DNA of 8,270 bases, from positions 1 to 8,270 of the forward strand of contig JAFYFR010000113.1 of NCBI GenBank assembly GCA_017543645.1, given 5' to 3'. Shown in pieces: positions 1 through 6,529 of the stretch. A model generated the notes under the pieces. That model was not told the DNA's origin. It was given only the letters and a program-made list of their open reading frames with translations, and ran no database searches. The number at the start of each line of letters is the position of its first letter. Position 1 is the stretch's first letter. Both the position numbers and the translations under genes were made by a program. Source of the DNA: Bacteroidales bacterium (lineage in GTDB: Bacteria; Bacteroidota; Bacteroidia; Bacteroidales; UBA3824).

Positions 1-35
1 GTCAGCATAGCCGCTAAAAATAGTCTCTTTATCAT
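1..35 (-). CDS. N-terminus of an exported protein (partial)
   Basis: The ATG lies at 35-33 on the minus strand and the frame is open to the window edge. It encodes MIKRLFLAAML plus a partial codon. A positively charged start (K, R) followed by a hydrophobic run is the usual beginning of a Sec signal peptide, so the product is probably exported. A good promoter sits about 43 bp upstream (78-107), which supports this start. The reading direction is the same as the DUF6261-like gene, but a strong terminator between them makes it a separate transcript. Too little is present to name a family. Confidence 0.6.
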   Translation of the reverse strand, partial: MIKRLFLAAML

Positions 36-77
36 GTTTTGAGTTAATTTTAATGTTTTAACTATTGATTCAACTTG

Positions 78-107
78 CAAATATAGCACTAATTATTGTA
101 ACGGCAA
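78..107 (-). promoter_or_regulatory. Bacteroidota-type promoter for the left-edge gene
   Basis: On the minus strand TATATTTG (85-78) matches the Bacteroidota -7 consensus TAnnTTTG. A TTG (107-105) lies 19 bp upstream, as expected for the -33 element. The predicted transcript would start near 70 and have a leader of roughly 35 nt before the ATG at 35. The -33 element lies immediately beyond the terminator of the preceding gene. This is a motif match only. Confidence 0.6.
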
Positions 108-111
108 CAAA

Positions 112-153
112 AAAAACGCGATTTTTTTGCGGGGGTAAAAAAATCGCGTTTTT
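112..153 (-). terminator. Strong hairpin terminator downstream of the DUF6261-like gene
   Basis: A perfect 17-bp inverted repeat (arms 112-128 and 137-153) encloses an 8-nt loop (129-136). The stem has a CGCG core flanked by A and T runs, so either strand gives a hairpin with a U-rich 3' side. It lies 38 bp beyond the stop codon of the minus-strand gene at 191-928, which is the obvious transcript to end here. It could also act in the other direction. Confidence 0.85.
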
Positions 154-190
154 AATTCGGCTACGGACTAAACTAATATACCGTAACTTT

Positions 191-928
191 TTATGACTCG
201 GTGGCTGCTGCAAGTTCGTTGTTCTTGCGGGCGGCCGAAAGGCGGTTCATCTCCGACACTATCACCTCGAGCTTCCTGACAAAGAGCTTTCCGAATATCT
301 CGATGTTGTTGCTGAACGTGACTTCGTTGTTGACATACGACTTGAAGTTGGAATACGCCGTTAAAAAATCGTTGCAAGCCTGCTGGAACACCTGCCGCTC
401 TTTGCCCGCCTTGTATTCGGTGCGCGTGGTGAGGGCGTTGAGGAGGGTCTGCTGCGCTGCGTCGAGTTCTTCGAGTACTTCGGTGAGGCCCAGCAGCTTG
501 ATGTCGGCTTTGGAAAAACGCTTGATGTCTTCCACAATGGCGGCGGTGAGTCCCTGTCGAGCCTTCTGGTTGGTGCAGTCACGCTTGTTTTTCTTGTCGG
601 CGAGCATTTCGGCGGCGCGGTTTGCCACTGCCACTATTTCGGGGTGGTTGGTGCGTTTCTGAGCCGCCTTTATGTTCAACGCCACCACGTCGTAGAGGTT
701 CATGTTGAGGGTGTCGGCTGCCATAACCTCGTCGGTGAGGAACGAGGGCGAGTAGTTGGCGCCTATCTTCAGCTTGCCGTAAGCCACTTTCAGCTGGGTG
801 AATCGTCCGAGGAAAGCTGTGTCTTCTGTGTCGATGTCGCTTTCCAACGCCACTATGCTTGCCGCAAAGTTGATAAGCTCCACCTTGCGCACGTAGCTGA
901 ACATCGGACCGGTTAAAATGTTTGCCAT
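191..928 (-). CDS. DUF6261-like protein of unknown function
   Basis: This encodes 245 aa with no signal peptide or membrane segment, so it is probably cytosolic. The chain looks almost entirely alpha-helical and charged. Its pattern recalls the Bacteroidota family DUF6261: a hydrophobic N-terminal helix (VELINFAASIVALE), a central KKNKRDCTNQK stretch where the family usually has an Arg-Asp pair starting a helix, then KLLGLTEVLEELDAAQQTLL with a following TRTEY segment, and a final long helix. The assignment is from memory of the family pattern and is moderate. The ATG at 928 is preceded by an A-rich leader and a good promoter (969-1000), and a terminator follows, so the gene is monocistronic. 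No function is known to me. It lies beside the palindromic repeat array at 1083-1480, which is upstream of its promoter; a regulatory or binding link is only inference. Confidence 0.85.
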   Translation of the reverse strand: MANILTGPMFSYVRKVELINFAASIVALESDIDTEDTAFLGRFTQLKVAYGKLKIGANYSPSFLTDEVMAADTLNMNLYDVVALNIKAAQKRTNHPEIVAVANRAAEMLADKKNKRDCTNQKARQGLTAAIVEDIKRFSKADIKLLGLTEVLEELDAAQQTLLNALTTRTEYKAGKERQVFQQACNDFLTAYSNFKSYVNNEVTFSNNIEIFGKLFVRKLEVIVSEMNRLSAARKNNELAAATES

Positions 929-968
929 ATTGTTTTGTTTTTATTAATTATTTTACTAAATTTTTCGC

Positions 969-1000
969 CAAATGTACACTATATTTTTATAATTAACAAA
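969..1000 (-). promoter_or_regulatory. Promoter of the DUF6261-like gene
   Basis: On the minus strand TACATTTG (976-969) is an exact TAnnTTTG -7 box. TTTG (1000-997) lies 20 bp upstream, fitting the Bacteroidota -33 element. The distance from the -7 box to the ATG at 928 is about 40 bp. The repeat array begins roughly 80 bp further upstream, so the array could influence this promoter but does not overlap it. Confidence 0.7.
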
Positions 1001-1082
1001 TTTATTGCAATTTTTTTTAAAAAAAATTACACAATATGTATGATGCTTTACTTAAACAGCCTCTGGAGGTGTAACACCACCC

Positions 1083-1480
1083 TTGCGCAGCTGCCGAAGG
1101 CACTACATCAAAATGCGCAGTGCCGTTCCGCAATTGCCGAAAACTATTCATCACTTTACATAACACCTTTGCGCAGCTACCGAAAAGCCGAGTTGAAATG
1201 TCAAACTGGTTTTCGGTGGTTGCGGAAGGCTCTTGTGCAAAATGCAAAGGCATTTTCGGCAGCTACCGAAAGCAAAAAAACATTTGCACTGCGGCTTCCG
1301 GCAGCTACCGAAGGCAAAAATACATTTGCACTGAGGCTTTCGGCAGCTACCGAAGGCAAAAATACATTTGCACTGCGGCTTTCGGCAGCTACCGAAGGCA
1401 AAAATGCATTTGCACTCGGGCTTTCGGCAGCTACCGAAGGCAAAAATGCATTTGCACTCGGGCTTTCGGCAGCTACGGAA
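1083..1480. repeat. Phased array of about ten palindromic 42-44 bp repeats
   Basis: Sixteen-bp cores related to TTCGGCAGCTACCGAA start at 1083, 1126, 1168, 1212, 1255, 1297, 1339, 1381, 1423 and 1465. The steps are 43, 42, 44, 43, 42, 42, 42, 42 and 42 bp, close to four DNA helical turns. Each core is an imperfect palindrome with TTCGG and CCGAA arms around a near-symmetric centre. Cores 1-4 are diverged; cores 5-10 are nearly identical, and the last unit is cut short. There are no unique spacers, so this is not a CRISPR array. Candidate roles are a set of protein-binding sites, a transcribed row of hairpins, or a self-expanding repeat. Open frames across it are a by-product of the 14-codon period. 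Confidence 0.9.
1254..1463. repeat. Five near-identical 42-bp tandem units
   Basis: Units start at 1254, 1296, 1338, 1380 and 1422. The units at 1380 and 1422 are identical, and the others differ from them at only a few positions. Each unit contains two interrupted palindromes with the same 5-6-5 geometry: TTCGG-CAGCTA-CCGAA, then GCAAA-AATxCA-TTTGC, with centres 17 bp apart. On the plus strand as RNA the first could extend to an 8-bp stem (GCTTTCGG with CCGAAGGC, one U-G pair). The second shares its first GC with that stem. Similarity rises towards the right-hand end, which suggests recent expansion there. Confidence 0.9.
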
Positions 1481-1696
1481 GGGTGTTGTGCACTTTGAAC
1501 TGGCATTAACGGTATAATTTTAAGGGTGTTATCCCACTTGCTCTCTGTACATCTCAAACAATATAGCGAGTTCCAAAACTTGGTTTGGATAGTAAGAAAA
1601 AATATTGGATAATGCAATTCACATTAGCACATTTTTTGCAACACTATAAAATAGCTAAGTTATTACATACAACAACAATTATTAAACTTTACAATC
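1481..1696. other. AT-rich leader region before the first BspA-like gene
   Basis: No gene is supported here. An inverted repeat at 1572-1589 (TCCAAAAC, TTG, GTTTGGA) could form a small hairpin with one bulged base. I found no convincing TAnnTTTG box with a -33 partner for the gene at 1697, and no Shine-Dalgarno motif, which is common in Bacteroidota. The segment must nevertheless hold the start of that transcript unless it begins within or before the array. Confidence 0.4.
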
Positions 1697-4600
1697 ATGA
1701 AAATAAAACACTGCATTTTAGTCCTGCTACTTGTAATCTGCTCCGCGGCCGAAATCGCGGCGCAGAGCCAGATGGTGAGCTGGACAGTATGGGAGCCCTC
1801 CTCCTGCATCCTTACCCTCAAGGCGGGCTACAAAGGCTCAGCCGGCACACCGGGAGTGTCATCAGGAAACATTTGGCTGTGCGACGAGACTGGCGACGGC
1901 TGGCAAAAACGGAAATACGGCAACGACTATCTAACATATTACCAGTACCACACCAGCGAACCCGGCATCGGAGAAGGTATTTATACCAAGGTAAAAAAGT
2001 TCGTGGTGGATCCCTCGTACAAGAACTACCCTACCACGAGCATCAACTGTTTTTTCAGGGACATGCTTGCCTTAGAAGAAGTAACAGGATTAGAGAACAT
2101 GGTATTGTCCAATCTATACAACTACCCCGACAACCCTTACAACCAAGGCGGCCTCAGCGGATGCTTCCGCAACTGTCCCAATCTGAAGGCAGTAAGCGGC
2201 ATAGAAACATGGAAGGCGGACAATATCACCAACTTTAACGACATGTTCGGCTTATGCCGGAACCTCGAATGTATCGACTTAGGATCATTGCATCCCATAA
2301 TGGCGGTAAACATGGACAACATGTTCTACGGCTGCGAAAACCTGCGGCAGATATGGGTGGGCGACGGTTGGACAACCAACGGCTGCGTAGGCAACAACAT
2401 GTTCTACAATTGTCCAAAGCTTTTCAGATGGACCAGCGACTACCTCACCGCGGCAAAAGCGTCTGGCACAAACGGCGGATACCTGCTGCTGCGCGCCAAG
2501 GAGAAGACTCCTTACGCAGTTTTCAGCGGCAACAGGCTCACCTTCTACTACGACTACCATTACAGCAGCAAGATTTTAGAATACGGCTATGGCTATTATT
2601 ATACAATACCGGAGCTGGTTACATATCAGGAACAGGTGTACATGCAGAGGCCGGACTGGCTGGCGCCGCACAAGAAGGACATAGTGTACGCTGTTTTCGA
2701 CGATTCGTTCAACAGCTACTCTCCCCCCGCATGCTATGCGTGGTTTTACGAGTGCGAAAACTTGAAAAGTGTTAAAAACTGCCAGTTCCCTACCACCAGC
2801 ACAATCTATGCCACTGATATGTTCTACGGCTGCAAGTCGCTGGATCTGAGCACAAGCGATGTGCAGCTGACGCTGTCGAACTGCGTATCGTTTGCAGGAA
2901 TGTTCTATAACTGCCAAAGCCTTAGAGCCATACCGCCGTCGATAAAGTTTACAAGCGCCAAAAATATGAAATCCGCATTTGCCAACTGCGCCTCCCTTAC
3001 CTCAGCCGAAATATCCATAGGCAGCAGCATAACGAATGCTGACAAACTGTTTGATGCGTGCCGCGGCCTCAAAATGGTAGTCATACGGTTATCAGCCGCC
3101 ACCGCAAGCCTCGCCACTGCCGAAAAGATGTTCTATAATTGCGACAACTTGGTAAGGATATACGTCAGCGCCACCGATTACCAAAGCGGCTACGACGCCG
3201 CCACCGACACGTACAACCCCGAGGGGTTCTCGTGCAGCGACCTGCTGGTTTTCGGCGACAAGACCAACACTGCCGACATGTTTTACAACTGCAGCAAGCT
3301 CGGGAGCACAAGAGGAACAAATTATTCGCCGTCGAACCCCGACAAAACCTACGCCCGCATCGACAAGGGAAGCTCCGCCCCCGGATATTTCTCGCAGCTC
3401 GAAGTGCCCTATTACACATATTCTAATGGCAAAATGGAAACTTCGGGCAAATTCAACATCACTAACACATCCTATTTTTCAAAGAAGCCCCAGGCCCGGA
3501 CGGGCTACACATTCAGAGGCTGGAAAAAGTTCGGAATGAGTAACGTACCCATCCCCGAAAAAGAGGTATCGGTTTATAAGGACAGCTATAGCGAATATGT
3601 GCTTGTTGCGACATGGGCCAAGCATATAACCGACGCCTCAATAACGCTCTCGTCCGACACTTATACCGGCACAGTGGTTCCGCTGGTAGTTACCCTCGAC
3701 GGTGTTGCCCTAAAAGACCAAGTTGACTACTTGGCAGACAAGAGGATAGTTACACCGGGGTCGTACACTGTTACGGTACGCGGAACAGACAAGTACGCCG
3801 ACTCAAAAACCGTTACGCTGTATCTCGCCAAAGCCGAAGCCACTGTTTATCCCTCCGGCCAACTGAGCAAAGGCTACGGCGAAGAAGATCCCGAGCTTAC
3901 ATACAAAGTGGAAGGCCTCAAAGGCAAAGACCAGATTACAGGCACGCTCGTGCGGCAGGAGGGCGAAGACGTAGGCACCTACGGCATTATCAAGGAATCA
4001 GGCTTCACGCACGACTGCTATTCGGTATCCTATATTCCGGTAGGGTTTCAGATATTGACCAGACACATCAAGGTAACACCCGGCAACCTATCGAAAACCT
4101 ACGGCGACAGCGACCCCGAACTTACCTACACCGTAGAAGAAGACGGACTTATCAACGACGACGCGCTCAACGGCTCGCTGTCACGCGCCCAGGGCGAAAA
4201 CGTAGGAGAATACGCCATACAGCAGGGCACGCTATCCAATAGCAACTACACCATCGACCTTGTGCCTGCCAAATTCAGCATCACACCTAAGCCTGCCTCC
4301 GTGCAAGCCAACGCCATAACCAAAGAGTACGGCACTGCCGACCCCGAACTGACATACACCGCCGACGGCATATTGACCGGCGACAAGCTCCTTGGCTCGC
4401 TCGTCCGCCAAGAAGGCGAGGAAATCGGAGAATACAGCATCTCTCAGGGCAGTTTAGAAAACTCAAACTACAGCATCACCTTTGCCGGAGCTAAGTTCGT
4501 CATCACTAAAAAAGCCCTGACTGCACCCACCATCGAACTAAAATCAAACTACTGCCTCCTCAACGGCAATAACGTGGCAGAACCCGGTGTAAAGGTATAC

Positions 4601-6322
4601 GACGGCGTAACTCCTCTGGTAGAAGATGTCGATTACACAGTGTCGTATGCCGACAACACCAAAGTAGGAACAGCCTCCGTTACTATAACTCAGAAAACCG
4701 ACGGGCATTACACCTTTGACCCGATAACAAAGGATTTCGAAATTATCGACAAAACCGACGCGTGCGCCATCAACTACATAACCGACGGCAAAATAGAAAA
4801 AACCGACTACTGTGCCAACGGTCAGAACATTCCGTTCCCCGTAATAGTAAAAGAAGGCTACACGATAGAGGGCGTATTCAAAGACGAAGATCTACACGAC
4901 GCATGGGATTTTGCCAACGACGTGATAGACGGCAACATTTCGCTCTACATTAAATGGAGGGTCAACACTCACACAGTATCGTTCAAGCTTGACGGCGTAC
5001 CATTCGGCAAAAACATTACCCAAGATTATGGTACGGAAATCACCTACCCTGAGCCCGAAGAAAAAGAAGGTTACACTTTCGGAGGCTGGAAACCTGCCCC
5101 CGCCACCATGCCCGACTATGATTTCACCGCCGAAGGCACTTACAAGAAAAATGTCCACCACATTACCTATATGCTTGACGGCAAAGAATATCAAACAATC
5201 AATGTGGAATACGGCAACGGCATTGCCATCCTTGATGCTCCTGCCGGCATAATCGGTTTCACATTCTCGGGCTGGACTCCTTCGGCTCTACCAGCCACCA
5301 TGCCCGACAAGGACATAACCATAACAGGAAACATGCTTGCCAACAAGCACAAACTTGTATTCAATGCCAACGGCGAAGCTGTTAAAACAGTTGAAGATGT
5401 AGCATTCGGTACCGATATCACCACGCTTCTGCCCGCTAAGGATTATTGCCAATATGTTTACTCCCAACCGCCAACAGGCAACCTCATGCCCGATTACGAC
5501 ATTACTGTGGAAGGTCGTTTTGATGCCAACAAGCACAATATAACCTATATGCTCAACGGTGAAATATATGCCACTGTAGAAGTGGAGGCCGGCAGTGCTA
5601 TCTCGTTATTCGAGAACCTCACGCTCGAGGGTTACACCTTCTCGGGCTGGCAGTCAGACTATGCCACCATGCCCGATAAGGATATCACCGTTGACGGCAC
5701 ATTCGCTCCCAATAAGTACAAGCTGACTTTCAACGACAACGGTGCCGAGGTTTCGTCTGTAGAGGTACTGTTCGGAACGAGCATCGAGAATCTTATCCCC
5801 ACAAGGGAAGGCTCTACATACATTGCTGATATTCCGCTACCAGAAACTATGCCCAGCAGCGATCTCGTTGTAGATGGAGCGTTTGAGCTCTGCATTTATC
5901 ATCTTGTATTATATATCGACAATGAGGAGTACTTAGTGTACCAAATTCCCTACGGTGCCGAAATACCATCATTAGACATCCCTGTAAGATTGGGCTGCTC
6001 GTTCTCGGGATGGAGCGAAACACCTACAACCATGCCTTCGCACGACATCACCATTTCAGGTACATTCACACAAAACGGAAATGGCAACAACTCCACCCCC
6101 GTATCCTCCCTCACCGATGCTCCGAGCATAAAAGTGTGGGCATACAACCGCACCATATACATCGAAACAGCACCCGACAGCCAATACAAAATTATCGACC
6201 TCCAAGGCCGTGTACTAACAACTTCAACAACAAAATCATCGCACGACGAAATCAATCTCTCACACTCCGGTTTGCTGATAGTGATTGTCAACGGACACTC
6301 GTTTAAGGTTTCGGCTCAATAG
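1697..6322 (+). CDS. BspA-like multi-domain surface protein with T9SS-like sorting domain
   Basis: This encodes 1541 aa and is probably an exported, surface-attached adhesin-like protein. Residues 1-22 form a Sec signal peptide (cleavage near IAA-QS). The Cys at 15 lacks a proper lipobox, so a lipoprotein is unlikely. Residues about 115-560 carry BspA/DUF285-type leucine-rich repeats. The signature MF-x-x-C followed by Leu recurs at Met 183, 209, 235, 375, 402, 478 and 528, and a cap module lies at about 273-355 (YAVFSGNRLTFYY, then AWFYECENL). Residues 569-648 resemble an InlB B-repeat (GYTFRGW). Residues 649-714 and 940-1019 are Ig-like. Residues 715-937 are three MBG domains, each with a YG-x-x-DPELTY motif. 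Residues 1020-1460 are one degenerate and six clear InlB-B-like repeats. Residues 1466-1541 resemble a type IX secretion sorting domain. The ATG gives a well-formed signal peptide. A terminator follows at 6347, so the gene is probably a single transcription unit. The ligand is unknown. Confidence 0.95.
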   Translation: MKIKHCILVLLLVICSAAEIAAQSQMVSWTVWEPSSCILTLKAGYKGSAGTPGVSSGNIWLCDETGDGWQKRKYGNDYLTYYQYHTSEPGIGEGIYTKVKKFVVDPSYKNYPTTSINCFFRDMLALEEVTGLENMVLSNLYNYPDNPYNQGGLSGCFRNCPNLKAVSGIETWKADNITNFNDMFGLCRNLECIDLGSLHPIMAVNMDNMFYGCENLRQIWVGDGWTTNGCVGNNMFYNCPKLFRWTSDYLTAAKASGTNGGYLLLRAKEKTPYAVFSGNRLTFYYDYHYSSKILEYGYGYYYTIPELVTYQEQVYMQRPDWLAPHKKDIVYAVFDDSFNSYSPPACYAWFYECENLKSVKNCQFPTTSTIYATDMFYGCKSLDLSTSDVQLTLSNCVSFAGMFYNCQSLRAIPPSIKFTSAKNMKSAFANCASLTSAEISIGSSITNADKLFDACRGLKMVVIRLSAATASLATAEKMFYNCDNLVRIYVSATDYQSGYDAATDTYNPEGFSCSDLLVFGDKTNTADMFYNCSKLGSTRGTNYSPSNPDKTYARIDKGSSAPGYFSQLEVPYYTYSNGKMETSGKFNITNTSYFSKKPQARTGYTFRGWKKFGMSNVPIPEKEVSVYKDSYSEYVLVATWAKHITDASITLSSDTYTGTVVPLVVTLDGVALKDQVDYLADKRIVTPGSYTVTVRGTDKYADSKTVTLYLAKAEATVYPSGQLSKGYGEEDPELTYKVEGLKGKDQITGTLVRQEGEDVGTYGIIKESGFTHDCYSVSYIPVGFQILTRHIKVTPGNLSKTYGDSDPELTYTVEEDGLINDDALNGSLSRAQGENVGEYAIQQGTLSNSNYTIDLVPAKFSITPKPASVQANAITKEYGTADPELTYTADGILTGDKLLGSLVRQEGEEIGEYSISQGSLENSNYSITFAGAKFVITKKALTAPTIELKSNYCLLNGNNVAEPGVKVYDGVTPLVEDVDYTVSYADNTKVGTASVTITQKTDGHYTFDPITKDFEIIDKTDACAINYITDGKIEKTDYCANGQNIPFPVIVKEGYTIEGVFKDEDLHDAWDFANDVIDGNISLYIKWRVNTHTVSFKLDGVPFGKNITQDYGTEITYPEPEEKEGYTFGGWKPAPATMPDYDFTAEGTYKKNVHHITYMLDGKEYQTINVEYGNGIAILDAPAGIIGFTFSGWTPSALPATMPDKDITITGNMLANKHKLVFNANGEAVKTVEDVAFGTDITTLLPAKDYCQYVYSQPPTGNLMPDYDITVEGRFDANKHNITYMLNGEIYATVEVEAGSAISLFENLTLEGYTFSGWQSDYATMPDKDITVDGTFAPNKYKLTFNDNGAEVSSVEVLFGTSIENLIPTREGSTYIADIPLPETMPSSDLVVDGAFELCIYHLVLYIDNEEYLVYQIPYGAEIPSLDIPVRLGCSFSGWSETPTTMPSHDITISGTFTQNGNGNNSTPVSSLTDAPSIKVWAYNRTIYIETAPDSQYKIIDLQGRVLTTSTTKSSHDEINLSHSGLLIVIVNGHSFKVSAQ
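3839..4507 (+). repeat. Three tandem MBG domains within the BspA-like protein
   Basis: Codons 715-790, 791-865 and 866-937 encode three modules of about 75 residues. Each has a Lys-x-Tyr-Gly-x-x-Asp-Pro-Glu-Leu-Thr-Tyr motif near its start, a central Gly-(Thr/Ser)-Leu-x-Arg-x-(Glu/Gln)-Gly-Glu motif, then Gly-x-Tyr-x-Ile and a final beta strand. This is the MBG (mostly beta-grand) pattern known from bacterial surface proteins, where it acts as a stalk or spacer. Modules 2 and 3 share an SNSNY/ENSNY segment that module 1 lacks. Confidence 0.8.
4955..6076 (+). repeat. Six InlB-B-like repeats within the BspA-like protein
   Basis: Repeats begin at about residues 1087, 1153, 1217, 1279, 1340 and 1399, each 59-66 aa. 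The pattern is a strand with (Phe/Met)-x-(Leu/Asn)-(Asp/Asn)-Gly, then (Tyr/Phe)-Gly, then GYTFSGW, then TMPD-x-DIT-x-x-GTF. The third and fifth repeats have lost the GYTFSGW segment and carry a shorter version. Similarity is visible in the DNA too: ACCATGCCCGA recurs near 5105, 5298 and 5666. The family (Listeria-Bacteroides repeat) is a beta-rich stalk found in surface proteins. Confidence 0.85.
6092..6319 (+). other. C-terminal T9SS-like sorting domain
   Basis: The last 76 residues have the layout of the type IX secretion C-terminal domain. A strand (IKVWAYNRTIYIE) is followed by a DLQGRVL segment typical of the family, then a Ser-Gly-hydrophobic-Ile-Val-Ile-Val strand, and a short lysine-containing tail ending in VSAQ. 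Such domains direct export across the outer membrane and attachment to the cell surface. The tail is somewhat divergent from the usual Gly-x-Tyr-Ile-Val-(Lys/Arg) form. Confidence 0.75.
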
Positions 6323-6346
6323 CAAAGTTTCTTTTTCATATTTATG

Positions 6347-6376
6347 GGGCGGACATTGCTGTTCGCCCTTTTTTTT
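6347..6376 (+). terminator. Rho-independent terminator after the first BspA-like gene
   Basis: An 8-bp stem (GGGCGGAC at 6347-6354 with GTTCGCCC at 6361-6368, one G-U pair) has a 6-nt loop and is followed by eight T residues (6369-6376). It starts 25 bp after the stop codon. It separates the two BspA-like genes into different transcripts. Confidence 0.9.
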
Positions 6377-6416
6377 CAATCCCTAACTTTGCACCCCAAT
6401 AAAGGAAATGAATAAC

Positions 6417-6467
6417 ATGAAACTTAGCGAACGCTTAAAACAGGATGTATGCAACAATGACGGATAA
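6417..6467 (+). CDS. 16-codon mini-ORF, possible leader peptide or gene remnant
   Basis: The frame encodes MKLSERLKQDVCNNDG. An AAGGA motif at 6402-6406 sits 10 bp before the ATG, an unusually good Shine-Dalgarno for this window. A TAnnTTTG box (TAACTTTG, 6384-6391) lies just upstream but lacks a -33 partner at the normal distance. An in-frame ATG at 6408 would add three residues. It could be a leader peptide, the decayed start of a lost gene, or chance. No family is recognised. Confidence 0.25.
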   Translation: MKLSERLKQDVCNNDG

Positions 6468-6482
6468 TACAAATTTTTTTTA

Positions 6483-6490
6483 TATCTTTG
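6483..6490 (+). promoter_or_regulatory. -7 box before the second BspA-like gene
   Basis: TATCTTTG matches TAnnTTTG exactly and lies 39 bp before the ATG at 6530, a normal distance. No TTG is seen 19-21 bp upstream; that stretch is AT-rich. The position after the upstream terminator supports independent transcription of the second gene. Confidence 0.55.
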
Positions 6491-6529
6491 CCCCGGAATA
6501 AATTAAATCATATTATTAAAAGTACATAG

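Noticed and set aside
201..916. Plus-strand frames opposite the DUF6261-like gene
   Set aside because: They are shadows of the minus-strand gene, which alone has a matching promoter and terminator.
1314..1364. TAnnTTTG-like boxes (TATTTTTG on the minus strand) inside the units at 1296 and 1338
   Set aside because: No -33 element lies 19-21 bp away and the match is lost in other units, so it is probably a side effect of the A-rich linker.
1083..1480. CRISPR array
   Set aside because: The whole unit repeats, with no unique spacers between constant repeats, and no cas gene is in view.
935..1509. Plus-strand open frames through the array (935-1498 and 1120-1509)
   Set aside because: The 42-bp period equals 14 codons, so any frame free of stops in one unit stays open. 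The peptides are simple repeats, begin in AT-rich non-coding DNA and have no ribosome-binding site or promoter.
1201..1617. Minus-strand 138-aa open frame across the array
   Set aside because: The same periodicity artefact produces a low-complexity SVAAES-type repeat; several frames on both strands are open at once, which argues against coding.
1741..1741. Lipoprotein reading of the first BspA-like protein (Cys 15)
   Set aside because: The residues before the Cys (LVIC) do not form a lipobox, and a normal signal-peptidase-I site follows at about residue 22.
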